From: Polyangiaceae bacterium
GTDB lineage: Bacteria > Myxococcota_A > Polyangia > Polyangiales > Polyangiaceae
NCBI GenBank assembly: GCA_022842465.1
Contig: JALHPN010000011.1
Coordinates: 16,051-80,050, forward strand
DNA length: 64,000 bases
Direction: 5' to 3'
Shown here piece after piece: positions 38,853 through 47,268 of the stretch. The notes under the pieces were generated by a model. The model saw only the letters and a list, made by a program, of their open reading frames with translations, was not told where the DNA came from and searched no databases. A program made the translations under genes and the position numbers. Positions within the stretch are counted from its first letter, which is position 1. The number at the start of each line of letters is the position of its first letter.

Positions 38853-39446
38853 ATGAGGTCTTCGAGCTTTCCGACGTGCGCGCTGATCCTCTCGCTCGGG
38901 CTGTCTGCGTGCGCGGCCACCGGCCCGTACGTCTGGGTCGACGCCGTCCCTGCGAGCGCGGCGTCCTCCGGTGACGTCGTCGTCGCCGACGGCGACACCG
39001 TCAACGTCCGCGTCTTCAACCAGGATCCGCTCTCGACGCGCGAGAAGGTGCGGTCCGACGGGAAGATCGCCCTGCCGGTCGTCGGCGAGATCATGGCACG
39101 CGGCAAGCGGCCGATGCAGCTCGCCGCCGAGATCCAGGACAAGCTGAAGGCGGTCGTCGTCGCGCCTTCGGTCACCGTGATCGTCGAGCAGGCCGCGGAG
39201 GTGAAGGTCTCCGTGGTCGGCGAGGTCCGCCAGCCCGGCGTCTTCCAGCTCGAGCCGAGCGCGAACGTGCTCCACGCCCTCGCCGCGGCGGGCGGCCTCT
39301 CCGACTACGCCGATTCGGACAAGGTCTTCGTCGTCCGGAAGTCGCTCCCGCAGCGCGTGCGCTTCCGCTACGCGGACCTCCGCTCCGCCGATCAGCGCAG
39401 CATCGGGTTCACGCTCCAGGCGGGCGACGTCGTCGTCGTCGAGTGA
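38853..39446 (+). CDS. polysaccharide export lipoprotein, Wza/GumB family
   Basis: The 197-residue product starts at ATG 38853, which gives the lipoprotein signal ALILSLGLSACAATG. A poly_export (PES) domain follows: VVVADGDTVNVRVFNQDPLS, EKVRSDGKIALPVVGEI and PSVTVIVEQ. One SLBB-like domain follows: VKVSVVGEVRQPGVFQLEPS and LHALAAAGGLSDYAD. It is short compared with E. coli Wza and matches the GumB/short-OPX type, which may need a separate outer-membrane barrel. The Omp85-like protein at 45995 is one candidate by context only. Its stop overlaps the GTG of the next gene (GTGA). Confidence 0.92.
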   Translation: MRSSSFPTCALILSLGLSACAATGPYVWVDAVPASAASSGDVVVADGDTVNVRVFNQDPLSTREKVRSDGKIALPVVGEIMARGKRPMQLAAEIQDKLKAVVVAPSVTVIVEQAAEVKVSVVGEVRQPGVFQLEPSANVLHALAAAGGLSDYADSDKVFVVRKSLPQRVRFRYADLRSADQRSIGFTLQAGDVVVVE

Positions 39447-40342
39447 CTCGCTCGTTCGCGGTCCTGGGCTCGGCGGCATGGGTCGTCGGTCTCCTCGCCT
39501 GCGGCGACGACGAGGCCATGACGCCGTCGTCGTCCTCCTCGAGCGGGGCCCCGGAGACGCGGGGCTGCACCGTGGTGGGCGCGGCGGCGGCCCCGAAGGG
39601 CTACCTCGCGGGGCAGAAGCTCGTCGTCGGCGACGTGAAGAACCCCGCGCACGCGAACCGGGCGTACGACGTCTTCGTCCCGGAGTCGCACGATGGAGAC
39701 CGCACGTTTCCGCTCGTCATCGCGCTCCACGGCGACGGCGGCAACGGCGCCGGCATGCGCCGCGCGCTCGATCTCGAGAGCGCGTCGTCGGGGAGGGCGA
39801 TCCTCGTCTTTCCGAACGCCTTCGGCGGCTGGGACCTCGAGAGCCCGGTCGGTGAGAACGACGACGTCACGTTCATGAGCGCGCTCGTCGAGACGCTGGC
39901 GAAGAACCTCTGCGTCGATCGTGCGCGCGTCTTCGCGGCGGGTTACTCGAACGGCGGGTACTTCGCGAACCAGCTCGGGTGCAAGGTCGGCGCGTCGCTC
40001 CTCCGGGGGATCGCCTCGCATGCGGGCGGCGGCCCGTACGGCGGCGACGGCGAGTACGACGACCAGGGAAACCTCGTCTGCGCGGGGACGCCCGTGCCGG
40101 CCTTGATCTCGCACGGCATCGCGGACGACAACGTCGTGCTCTCGGAGGGGCAGAAGGCGCGCGCGCACTGGACGCGCGTGAACGGGTGCGGAGCGGCGAC
40201 GAAGCCGTTCGCTCCGTCTCCGTGCGTCGCGTACGACGGCTGCGCGAAGCCGGTCGTGTCCTGCGAGATCCCCTCGCTCGGCCACGCCGTGTGGCCGGAG
40301 GGCGGCGCGAAGGCGACGTGGGCCTTCTTCTCGTCGCTCTGA
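39443..40342 (+). CDS. CE1/PHB-depolymerase-like esterase lipoprotein
   Basis: The 299-residue product begins at a GTG that overlaps the export gene's stop (GTGA), so translation is probably coupled. A lipoprotein signal (SAAWVVGLLACG) and a short poly-Ser linker precede an alpha/beta hydrolase domain: FPLVIALHGDGGNGAGM (oxyanion region), ILVFPNAFGG, nucleophile elbow AAGYSNGGYFANQLGCK (GYSNG), ALISHGIADDNVVL with the Asp and SLGHAVWPEGG with the His. Several cysteines match the disulfide pattern of fungal-like feruloyl/acetyl-xylan esterases and LpqC-like proteins. Coupling to a Wza-type export lipoprotein suggests it acts on the exported polymer. Confidence 0.88.
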   Translation: MTRSFAVLGSAAWVVGLLACGDDEAMTPSSSSSSGAPETRGCTVVGAAAAPKGYLAGQKLVVGDVKNPAHANRAYDVFVPESHDGDRTFPLVIALHGDGGNGAGMRRALDLESASSGRAILVFPNAFGGWDLESPVGENDDVTFMSALVETLAKNLCVDRARVFAAGYSNGGYFANQLGCKVGASLLRGIASHAGGGPYGGDGEYDDQGNLVCAGTPVPALISHGIADDNVVLSEGQKARAHWTRVNGCGAATKPFAPSPCVAYDGCAKPVVSCEIPSLGHAVWPEGGAKATWAFFSSL

Positions 40343-40402
40343 TCGTCGTCCCGCCCGCGCCCGGCGCCCGCTCTCGGCTCCAGGCGCGGAGGACCGTCTA
40401 CC

Positions 40403-41491
40403 TCATTGCGTCGAGCCGGCGACCTTCAGGCCCGTGACCTCGTACACACCGCCGTTGGCCGTGATGTAGAGCGTCTTCATGTCCGCGCCGCCGAACGCGA
40501 TGCCGGTCGCAGGCTTCGGCGTGGCGACGGTGCCCCACTTCGTGCCGTCCGGCTTGTGCACGTCGACGCCCGTGTCGGTCGCGATGTACACGTTGCCCGC
40601 GGTGTCGACGTTCATTCCGTCGGGGGTTCCGGTCGTCGTGGCGAACGGCGCCTCGGCGCCGACCAGGCCGGCCGGGTTGAGCGGGAACTTCACGACCTTC
40701 TTCGTCTCCGAGAAGGAGACGTAGAGCGTGTTGCCGTCGGGCGAGAGCGCGATGCCGTTCGGCTCCGGGTTGAGATCGAAGGTCTTCTCCTCGAAGACGC
40801 CGCCCGTCGGCGTGATGCGGAAGAGCCGGTTGGTGCGCGGGCCCCCGTTGTTGAAGCGCTGGTAGCCCGGATCGGTGACGTAGAGCGTGCCGTCCGCGCG
40901 CGCGACGAGGTCGTTCGGGGAGTCCCACGGAGTCGCGCCCGCGCTCGCGTCGAACGCGAGGGCCACGGCCGTCGTCCCGCCCGCATCGGCGGTCCACCGG
41001 ACGAGGCGGTTCGTCGGGTTCGGACCGATCTCCGCCTCCGTCGTGATCACCGAGCTCGTCTTCGTGTCGTAGGTCTGCCCGATCGGAGAGAGAGACGGAT
41101 TGAGCGCCGTGTAGTCACGCGCCTGCCGGAACACGTTCGGCGGGGTGAACTCGATGACGTAGTAGGAGCCCGGGAGCGTGAAGTAGAGCTTTCCGGCCCG
41201 CCAGATCGGGCCGTCGGCGAAGTCGGTGAAGTCGCCGGGGGTGATCGCCTTCGCGGCGGCGACGCCTTCGATGGGGTTGCCGGTGAAGACCACCGGCGCA
41301 TCCGGGTTCGTCCCGCTGTCGCTCGGGCCGGAGCCGCCGTCGTTGTCGGTCGGTCCGCCCGAGTCGGTGTCCCCGCCCGGTCCGCCGTCGAGGACGGGGT
41401 TCCCCGGCTCCTCGATGGGATCGTCGGAGCACGCGATGTAGACCCAGGCCGCAGAGACCACGAGGAAGGAAAGGGGAAGAATGCGCTTCAT
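40403..41491 (-). CDS. SMP-30/gluconolactonase-like propeller lipoprotein (copy 1 of 3)
   Basis: The 362-residue product starts at ATG 41491 (MKRILPLSFLV) and has a lipobox in AAWVYIACSDD. A Gly/Asp/Pro-rich linker leads to a six-bladed beta-propeller of the SMP-30/LRE family: FADGPIWRAGKLYFTLPGS, DSPNDLVARADGTLYVTDPG, PEPNGIALSPDGNTLYVS and PDGMNVDTAGNVYIAT. The Asn and Asp positions of the metal site are recognisable. The Glu of the canonical EGPxW motif is Asp here (DGPIW), as in both neighbouring paralogues. Lactone or sugar-ester hydrolysis is the family role. A terminator-like hairpin separates it from the next gene upstream. Confidence 0.85.
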   Translation of the reverse strand: MKRILPLSFLVVSAAWVYIACSDDPIEEPGNPVLDGGPGGDTDSGGPTDNDGGSGPSDSGTNPDAPVVFTGNPIEGVAAAKAITPGDFTDFADGPIWRAGKLYFTLPGSYYVIEFTPPNVFRQARDYTALNPSLSPIGQTYDTKTSSVITTEAEIGPNPTNRLVRWTADAGGTTAVALAFDASAGATPWDSPNDLVARADGTLYVTDPGYQRFNNGGPRTNRLFRITPTGGVFEEKTFDLNPEPNGIALSPDGNTLYVSFSETKKVVKFPLNPAGLVGAEAPFATTTGTPDGMNVDTAGNVYIATDTGVDVHKPDGTKWGTVATPKPATGIAFGGADMKTLYITANGGVYEVTGLKVAGSTQ

Positions 41492-41544
41492 CGAGCACGA
41501 GCGTAGCACGCACCCCGCAGCCCCTCGACCCCCAGAAAAGCGCC

Positions 41545-41594
41545 GAAGCGCCCGGCGAACCGCGGAGCCTGTCCGCCGTGCGCTCGGGCGCTTC
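41545..41594 (-). terminator. intrinsic terminator between SMP-30-like copies 1 and 2
   Basis: GAAGCGCCCG (41545-41554) and CGGGCGCTTC (41585-41594) pair perfectly over 10 bp. Nested inside is GCGGA/TCCGC. On the minus strand the stem is followed by GGCGCTTTTCT, a short T tract, just past the stop of SMP-30-like copy 2. The stem nearly matches the hairpin at 7256. Confidence 0.6.
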
Positions 41595-41621
41595 GTCCGG
41601 GGCTCTCCCCGCACGTCACCG

Positions 41622-42782
41622 TCACTGGAGGAGGCCGGCCACCTTCGACTTGAGCTCGAGCACCTTGCCGTCGGAGGTCGTCACGAAGACGCTCTTTCGG
41701 TCGGTGCCGCCGTACGTCACGCCGGTCGCGCCGCTCGGGAGCTTCACCTGCGGCAGGGCCGCGGCGCCGCCGTACGGCTCGCCGGTCGACTTGAAGACGC
41801 AGAGGCCGGTGTTCGTCGCGACGACGAGGTTGTCGTCGTCGTCGACCGCGATGCCGTCGGGCGACGACCCGTCCGGGAGCTCCGCGAACTTGCCGGAGTT
41901 GGCGAGCGAGCCGTCGGCGGCGACGACGTACTTGCGCACGAAGGGCAGCGTCCCGGCGGGGGGCGCCGTGAAGCTCACGAAGAGCGACTTCTGATCCTTC
42001 GAGAAGGCGATGCCGTTGGGGCTCGGGTTGTCGCCGTACGTGTCCGCGATCGTCGCGTAGGTGGCCGCCGGCGCGATCATGTAGAGGTAGCCGTTCGCCG
42101 GGCGAGGGGTGATGTTGTAGCCCGGGTCCGTGACGAAGATCATGCCGTCGTCACGGACGACGAGGTCGTTCGGACCGTTGAACGGCACGACGGGATCCGC
42201 CGGGCCGGTCGACGTGCCGGTCGCGATGACGGTCGAGCCGCCGATCGGGCCCGACTGCGTGATGGCCGTCCGCGTGATGACGCGGAGCTCGGCCGACACG
42301 AGGTTGCCGTCCTTGTCGATCGTGTTGCCGACGACGCCCGTGTTGGCGGAGTCACCCGCGCGGACCTCGAGGAAGTTCGTGCCGTCGGCCTTGAAGGTCG
42401 TCAGCACGCCCTTGCCGCCGCCGCCGAGCGTCGACTGCGCGAGCGGCAGCGCGACGAAGAGGGCCTGACGCGTCGGGCTCCACTGCGGCCCGTCCACGAA
42501 CTGCGGATCACCGCCTGCGGGCGTGAACGTGCGCACGGTGCGCGGCGCGCCGAGCAGGATCGGGCTCCCGGTCGGGTCGTCCCCGCCGGGCTCCACCGCT
42601 GGTCCGCCGTCGCCGCCGCCGGCGTCGTCGTCGACCGCGACGCCAGCGTCCTCACCGTCCGCGGCGGGGGGATCCGTCGTCTCGGGCGAGCCGTCCGCCG
42701 GATCGACCGCGGACGAGTCGGAGCACGCGTACGCGATGGCTGCGGACCCGAGGAGGAGCAGGTAAGAGGCGATGCGCTTCAT
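41622..42782 (-). CDS. SMP-30/gluconolactonase-like propeller lipoprotein (copy 2 of 3)
   Basis: The 386-residue product begins MKRIASYLLLLGSAAIAYAC, giving the lipobox, followed by an Asp/Gly/Pro-rich linker of about 55 residues, longer than in its neighbours. The propeller shows FVDGPQWSPTRQALFVALPL, FNGPNDLVVRDDGMIFVTDP, PSPNGIAFSKDQKSLFVS and PDGIAVDDDDNLVVATN. As in the other two copies the first metal-ligand motif is DGPxW rather than EGPxW. It ends VLELKSKVAGLLQ, comparable to YELKLNVPGINQ in copy 3, so the three are clear paralogues. It starts 8 bp after the stop of copy 3 and is probably cotranscribed with it. Confidence 0.85.
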   Translation of the reverse strand: MKRIASYLLLLGSAAIAYACSDSSAVDPADGSPETTDPPAADGEDAGVAVDDDAGGGDGGPAVEPGGDDPTGSPILLGAPRTVRTFTPAGGDPQFVDGPQWSPTRQALFVALPLAQSTLGGGGKGVLTTFKADGTNFLEVRAGDSANTGVVGNTIDKDGNLVSAELRVITRTAITQSGPIGGSTVIATGTSTGPADPVVPFNGPNDLVVRDDGMIFVTDPGYNITPRPANGYLYMIAPAATYATIADTYGDNPSPNGIAFSKDQKSLFVSFTAPPAGTLPFVRKYVVAADGSLANSGKFAELPDGSSPDGIAVDDDDNLVVATNTGLCVFKSTGEPYGGAAALPQVKLPSGATGVTYGGTDRKSVFVTTSDGKVLELKSKVAGLLQ

Positions 42783-42790
42783 CTTGGTTC

Positions 42791-43774
42791 TCACTGGTTG
42801 ATTCCGGGGACGTTGAGCTTGAGCTCGTAGATCTTGGTCTTGGCGGTCGTGACGTAGAGCGTCTTCAGATCCGCACCACCGAACGCCATGCCGGTCGGCT
42901 GATCGGGGAGCTTCACGACGCCGATCTTCTTGCCGTCCGACTTGAAGACCTCGATGCCGGCCTTCGTCGCCACGTACACGTTGCCCGCCTTGTCGACCTC
43001 GACGCCGTCGGGGCTCGCGTCCATCTCGAACTCGACGAACTTCGTGTGCTCCATGAGGTTCGCGTCGTCGGAGAGGTTGTACTTCTCGATGTGGGGCTTC
43101 GTGCCCTGCTGCGGCTTCTCGAAGCCGACGTACAGGATCTTCTGGTCGGGCGAGAGCGCCACGCCGTTGGGTCGCGGGACCGATTCGAACGCGGCGGCGA
43201 CGGTCACGGTGCCGTCCGGGCCGACGCGGTAGATGCGGTTCGTGAGCGGAGGCGGATCGGCGAAGTAGCCCGGGTCGGTGACGAACATCACGCCGCTCTT
43301 GTGGATGACGACGTCGTTCAGCGTGTCGAACCTGGTGAGCCCGTCCACGCCGGGGAAGCCCTCCGCGATCGGCACGGCGTCCGCTCCCGCCCCACGCATG
43401 ATGCGCTTGGCCTCGACGGTGACGACCTCGCCGTTCGCGCTGATGCCGTTGCCGATCGGGAGGGCGCCCGTCTTCGCGTCGCCGCCGCGGACCTTCATGG
43501 CGGCGCCGTCCGGCTTCACGCGGTAGAGGCCGGGGATGTCGCCCTGGTTGAGCGGCACCGTGTAGAGGAGCACCTGCTCGGAGGGGAGCCAGACGGGCCC
43601 GTCCGTGTACTGCCCGGTCTCGATCAGGGTCTTCGCCGGAGCGACCCCCTGGATCGGGTTCTTCTTCAGATCGGCATCGTCGGCACCGCCCGTGGTCGCC
43701 TCTTCGCTGCTGCTTCCGCACGCAGCGAGGAGGCACACGGGGAGAGCGAAGAGCAACGTGGACACGCGCTTCAT
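42791..43774 (-). CDS. SMP-30/gluconolactonase-like propeller lipoprotein (copy 3 of 3)
   Basis: The 327-residue product starts at ATG 43774, behind GGAGG. Its signal is MKRVSTLLFALPVCLLAACG. It has the shortest linker of the three copies (about 15 residues) and then IQGVAPAKTLIETGQYTDGP, TLNDVVIHKSGVMFVTDPGY, PRPNGVALSPDQKILYVGF and PDGVEVDKAGNVYVATK. The opening phrase NPIQGVAPAKTL recurs as NPIEGVAAAKAI in copy 1, so copies 1 and 3 share more than the propeller. The upstream deacetylase gene ends 41 bp away. Extracytoplasmic lactonase or sugar-esterase activity is possible; the substrate is unknown. Confidence 0.85.
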   Translation of the reverse strand: MKRVSTLLFALPVCLLAACGSSSEEATTGGADDADLKKNPIQGVAPAKTLIETGQYTDGPVWLPSEQVLLYTVPLNQGDIPGLYRVKPDGAAMKVRGGDAKTGALPIGNGISANGEVVTVEAKRIMRGAGADAVPIAEGFPGVDGLTRFDTLNDVVIHKSGVMFVTDPGYFADPPPLTNRIYRVGPDGTVTVAAAFESVPRPNGVALSPDQKILYVGFEKPQQGTKPHIEKYNLSDDANLMEHTKFVEFEMDASPDGVEVDKAGNVYVATKAGIEVFKSDGKKIGVVKLPDQPTGMAFGGADLKTLYVTTAKTKIYELKLNVPGINQ

Positions 43775-43815
43775 GACATTCCTCCGCAACGAATCTTCGG
43801 GTTTCAGAGCTCGGA

Positions 43816-44805
43816 TCAGGGGCACGGGTTCGTGCCGTCGGTGCCGGACGAGCTCTCGCCCGTCTGCCCCGGGTCGGTGGTCGCCTCGTCCACGCCCGCG
43901 TCTCCCGTCGCACCCGCACCGCCCGGAAGGAGCTTCGCGATGGCGGGGACCTCGTCGACGCGCATGAAGGTGTAGCCCTTCTCCTTCAGCTTCGGGACGA
44001 TGTACTGGACCATCTGGTACGTGCCGCCCGACTCCGGGTTGCCCTGCTCGATGAAGTAGGGGTCGTGCATGAGGACGATGCCCTTGCCGACGTTGTCGAT
44101 CTCCTTGAGGTAGAGGTCGCCGCAGCCGGTCACCGTCTGGAGCGTGCCGGGCTTCCAGCACTCCGTGTCCGCCGCGCGGTTCGGCGGCGCCATCGTCCCG
44201 CCGACGTCCCAGAGGATCGGACCGACGTACTTCTTCATGTCCGTCTTCTCGAGGACGTCGAACGTCTTCGCGTCGAAGTGGCCGTAGGGCGGCCGGAAGA
44301 GGAACTTTCCGTCCTTCACGAACGGCGAGATCGCCGTGTCGACCTGCCGGAGCTCGTCGACGATCTCCGCGTCCGTGAGGACGGCGGGCTGGTGCTGGGT
44401 CAGCGAACGGTGCGTCTCGGTGTGGTTCGCGATGAGATGGCCGTCGGCGATGAGCTGCTCGAGGACCGACGACCCCGAGCCGTCGTTCTTGACCGCCTGG
44501 CCCCAGACGAAGAACCCCGCGCGGATGCCCTGCGACTTCAGGTACTGCGAGAGCTCGATGGTGCGCGCCCCCGGCCCGTCGTCGAACGTGAGAGCGAGCG
44601 ACTTGAGCGGCATCGAGGCGCCCGTGAGGACGCCGTTCGTGAGGGCCTGGGAGGCGGTGCAGTCGTTCTCCGCCGGAGCGGCCCCCGACTTCGAGCAGCC
44701 TGCGTGCGCGATGGCGGCGAGCGAGAGAGCGAGCACCGTGGCGACACCACCGGCTCGCGTCGCGCGACCGATCGAAGAAACCTTGTTCTCGGCGACGTGC
44801 ATCAT
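43816..44805 (-). CDS. NodB polysaccharide deacetylase, secreted (copy 1 of 2)
   Basis: The 329-residue product has a signal region (VATVLALSLAAIAHAGC) whose lipobox cysteine makes it a likely lipoprotein. The NodB domain is complete: LALTFDDGPG (motif 1, catalytic base and metal Asp), NHTETHRSL (motif 2 His pair), FLFRPPYGHFD (motif 3), ILWDVGG (motif 4) and GKGIVLMHDPY (motif 5). Cysteines C162-type and CGDLY may form a disulfide. The C-terminal 40 residues are a Gly/Ala/Thr tail. It removes N- or O-acetyl groups from a glycan by family role. The gene shares a conserved leader with the tandem paralogue upstream. Confidence 0.9.
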   Translation of the reverse strand: MMHVAENKVSSIGRATRAGGVATVLALSLAAIAHAGCSKSGAAPAENDCTASQALTNGVLTGASMPLKSLALTFDDGPGARTIELSQYLKSQGIRAGFFVWGQAVKNDGSGSSVLEQLIADGHLIANHTETHRSLTQHQPAVLTDAEIVDELRQVDTAISPFVKDGKFLFRPPYGHFDAKTFDVLEKTDMKKYVGPILWDVGGTMAPPNRAADTECWKPGTLQTVTGCGDLYLKEIDNVGKGIVLMHDPYFIEQGNPESGGTYQMVQYIVPKLKEKGYTFMRVDEVPAIAKLLPGGAGATGDAGVDEATTDPGQTGESSSGTDGTNPCP

Positions 44806-44810
44806 GTCGT

Positions 44811-44830
44811 TGGCTCATGCGAAGGCCGGG
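44811..44830 (-). promoter_or_regulatory. conserved leader element upstream of deacetylase copy 1
   Basis: On the minus strand this reads CCCGGCCTTCGCATGAGCCA. The block (C)CCGGC-TT-GCATGAGCC sits 6 nt before the start codon, exactly as in the paralogue at 45932. It contains an out-of-frame ATG 13 nt before the true start. Confidence 0.5.
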
Positions 44831-44861
44831 CCATGCTCCAGCTGCGACACGGCGAGGGCAG

Positions 44862-45932
44862 TTAGCGCCCGCTGTGCGGAGTTTCCGTGGTTCCGGCCGG
44901 CGTGGCGGCCGAGGCGGCGCGCCCGGCTCGTGACAACGCGCCACGCGCAGGCGCGCACGGGTCGTCGTTCGTCCCTGCGTCGCCTGGTGGGAGCGCGCGC
45001 GCGGACTCTCCGGCGTCGGCCAGAGGCGCGCGCGGCGCCGTGGCGTCGGGCTCGCCCGCGTCGGCGGGGCCGGGCGGAAGCGGCGGCAGGACCGCCGCGA
45101 TGGCCGGCACTTCGTCGATGCGCGCGAAGCTGTAGCCCTTCGCCTCGAGGAGCGGGACGATGGCCTTCACCATGTCGACCGTGCCCCCGCGCGCGGGGTC
45201 GTCCCCGATGAAGTAGGGATCATGGAGGAGCACGATGCCGCGGCCCACGGCCTCGATCTCCTGCACGTACAGCGCGCCGCACTGCTCCGTGGTCATCACG
45301 ACGCCGTCGGCGCCCGGGATCCAGCAGTCCCAGTCCGCGGCCTGGGCCGGGCCCATGTGGTCGCCGATCTCCCAGCCGATCGAGCCCACGTACTTCGCCA
45401 TCGGCGAGGCGGTGAGGGCGGCCGCGGTGACGCCGTCGAAGTCGCCGAAGGGAGCGCGGAACATGAAGCGGCCAGCGGTGTACGGGGCGATGAGCGCGTC
45501 CGTCTGCTCGAGCTCGCGGGTCACCTCCGCATCGGGGAGCCGCGCCGTGCCCGTCGAACGCCCCGTCAACGAGCGATGCGTCTGGGTGTGGTTCGCCACG
45601 ACGTGGCCATCGGCCACCAGCTGCGCGAGCACCGACGAGCCGGAACCGAGCATCTTCCCGTTCACGAAGAAGCCCGCGCGGATCCCACGCGCCGCGAGCC
45701 ACGACGACAGCTCGGCCGTGCGGAGGCCCGGCCCGTCGTCGAACGTGAGCGCCAACGTCTTCGGCGGGAGCGTCGTCCCGACGACGATCTCGGTGCTGAT
45801 CGCGAGCTCTACCTGGCACGCCGGCTCGGCAGCCGTCCGCGTGTCCTTCGCGTCCTCGTCACAGGCCGCGATCGAGAAGAGCCCACAGGCGAGGAAGGCC
45901 GCAGCTGCTCCGTACGACGTCTTGGTTCGCAT
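44862..45932 (-). CDS. NodB polysaccharide deacetylase lipoprotein (copy 2 of 2)
   Basis: The 356-residue product starts at ATG 45932 with signal AAAAFLACGLFSIAACDED. The NodB motifs are LALTFDDGPG, NHTQTHRSL, FMFRAPFGDFD (the usual RPPYG is RAPFG), IGWEIGDH and GRGIVLLHDPY. It aligns with copy 1 along the whole domain, including RAGFFVxG, SGSSVLxQLxADGH, the CGxLYxxEI segment and a near-identical HDPYFI, so it is a tandem duplicate. Its tail is longer and richer in Ala/Pro/Asp, with two more cysteines. Phe replacing Tyr in motif 3 could alter the oxyanion pocket. It probably acts on the same exported glycan as copy 1, or a differently substituted one. Confidence 0.9.
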   Translation of the reverse strand: MRTKTSYGAAAAFLACGLFSIAACDEDAKDTRTAAEPACQVELAISTEIVVGTTLPPKTLALTFDDGPGLRTAELSSWLAARGIRAGFFVNGKMLGSGSSVLAQLVADGHVVANHTQTHRSLTGRSTGTARLPDAEVTRELEQTDALIAPYTAGRFMFRAPFGDFDGVTAAALTASPMAKYVGSIGWEIGDHMGPAQAADWDCWIPGADGVVMTTEQCGALYVQEIEAVGRGIVLLHDPYFIGDDPARGGTVDMVKAIVPLLEAKGYSFARIDEVPAIAAVLPPLPPGPADAGEPDATAPRAPLADAGESARALPPGDAGTNDDPCAPARGALSRAGRAASAATPAGTTETPHSGR

Positions 45933-45938
45933 GAGCGC

Positions 45939-45956
45939 GGCTCATGCAAGCCGGGG
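45939..45956 (-). promoter_or_regulatory. conserved leader element upstream of deacetylase copy 2
   Basis: On the minus strand this reads CCCCGGCTTGCATGAGCC, ending 6 nt before the ATG at 45932. It matches the element before copy 1 in sequence and spacing, including the out-of-frame upstream ATG. Confidence 0.5.
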
Positions 45957-45994
45957 CCCCTCGAACCTGGAGCGTGCGCCGCACACCCGGCGGC

Positions 45995-47239
45995 TCAGAA
46001 GACGTACTGCTTGAGCCCGAGCTGGACGAACGGCCGGCGCTCGGGCGTCACGAGGTACGCGACGTCGATCCGCAGCACGGTGCTCGCGAGCCACGTCGGG
46101 ACGAGCCGGACTCCCAGACCCCCGGAGAGCGCGGCGGCGGTCGGTCCGCGCGTGCCGCTCTCGGCGAAGCGCTCGAACGCGGCGCCGTCGACGAAGGCGA
46201 CGCCCTGCAGCGCCCAGCGCGGCGCGAGCCAGACGCCGTGTCTCGCCTCGAGGTTGGCGAACGCCTGGACCCAGTTGCGGTAGAGGTTGTCCTGGAGCCC
46301 GCGGACCCCCTCCACGCTGCCGACGAGGTAGCTGAAGTTCGGGTTCCCGCGCGTCAGGGAGCCAGAGACGACGCGGCCGACGAGGACCGTGCGGGGGCCG
46401 ATCGGAAGCGCCCCCACGGCGTACCCTTCGACGTAGTGCCGCGGCTGGAGCGTCGCCGCCTCCGTCGCGAGGAAGCCCGTCCCGCCGAAGATCTCCGCCT
46501 TCACGCCCGACGGCGTGAGGTCATGGAACGCGTAGCGATTGTACGAGAGCGCGAGGATCGTCCCCCCGCCTCCGGCTCTCTCCGGCACCTCGGCGAGGAC
46601 GCGATCGCTCGTCGACTCGTACTGGGCGAAGCCGCCGAGGCGAACGTTCACCCGCTCGGAGAGGAACGGCGGCGACGTGAACGTGATCTCGTCGTAGCTC
46701 CGGAACGCCTCCCACGACGTCCCGCTCTCGAACCGATACTGCGCCGTCGACGCCGTGAGCTCCACCGCGAGCGACCAGCGACGGCGACGGAACATGTGCT
46801 CGCGGAAGGTCACGCCTCCGCCGAACCCGCGCTCCGCGCGAAAGGCACGCACGCCGAGCGAGTTGCCGGACCCGAGCACGTTGTACTCGGTCGCGCCGAC
46901 CAGCACCTTCAGGTCCTCCGCCGTGTCGCCCGTCGAGAGCTCGACGTGCGGTATCAGCGTCCACTTCTCACGGACCCGGACGTGGAGCACGGGGCCGCGC
47001 GCCTCGACCGCGACGTCGTCGAAGATCTCGAGGTTCCGGACCCGCCGCTCGAGCTCGCGCACCTCGGCGTCCGCCATCGCCGCGGGGAGCGGCGTCGGGA
47101 GGAGATCCGCGATCGTCGACGCGCGCGTGCGATGGTTGCCCTCGATCTCCAGGGTCTCGATCCGCCGGCTCCCGTCGGCGCGGACCTCACGGGCGATCGC
47201 GAGCGACGCGACCACGCCGAGCACACGGAGGGCCCTCAT
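45995..47239 (-). CDS. Omp85/BamA-like outer-membrane protein with one POTRA domain
   Basis: The 414-residue product has a cleavable signal (LRVLGVVASLAIAREVRADG) followed by a single POTRA-like domain (about 25-98): RIETLEIEGNHRTRASTIAD, VRELERRVRNLEIFDDVAVE and LHVRVREKWTLI. The rest is a beta-barrel with alternating strands, the L6-like GSVEGVRGLQDNLYRN motif (compare the VRGF/Y loop of Omp85) and a C-terminal Phe (LKQYVF). It is shorter than BamA, which has five POTRAs, so it is not the main insertase. It lies within the initiating-transferase/deacetylase run, so a role in polymer export or in the assembly of a secreted enzyme is possible. Confidence 0.85.
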   Translation of the reverse strand: MRALRVLGVVASLAIAREVRADGSRRIETLEIEGNHRTRASTIADLLPTPLPAAMADAEVRELERRVRNLEIFDDVAVEARGPVLHVRVREKWTLIPHVELSTGDTAEDLKVLVGATEYNVLGSGNSLGVRAFRAERGFGGGVTFREHMFRRRRWSLAVELTASTAQYRFESGTSWEAFRSYDEITFTSPPFLSERVNVRLGGFAQYESTSDRVLAEVPERAGGGGTILALSYNRYAFHDLTPSGVKAEIFGGTGFLATEAATLQPRHYVEGYAVGALPIGPRTVLVGRVVSGSLTRGNPNFSYLVGSVEGVRGLQDNLYRNWVQAFANLEARHGVWLAPRWALQGVAFVDGAAFERFAESGTRGPTAAALSGGLGVRLVPTWLASTVLRIDVAYLVTPERRPFVQLGLKQYVF

Positions 47240-47268
47240 CGCGAGACTCGTGGGAGGTCGGCGCGCCC

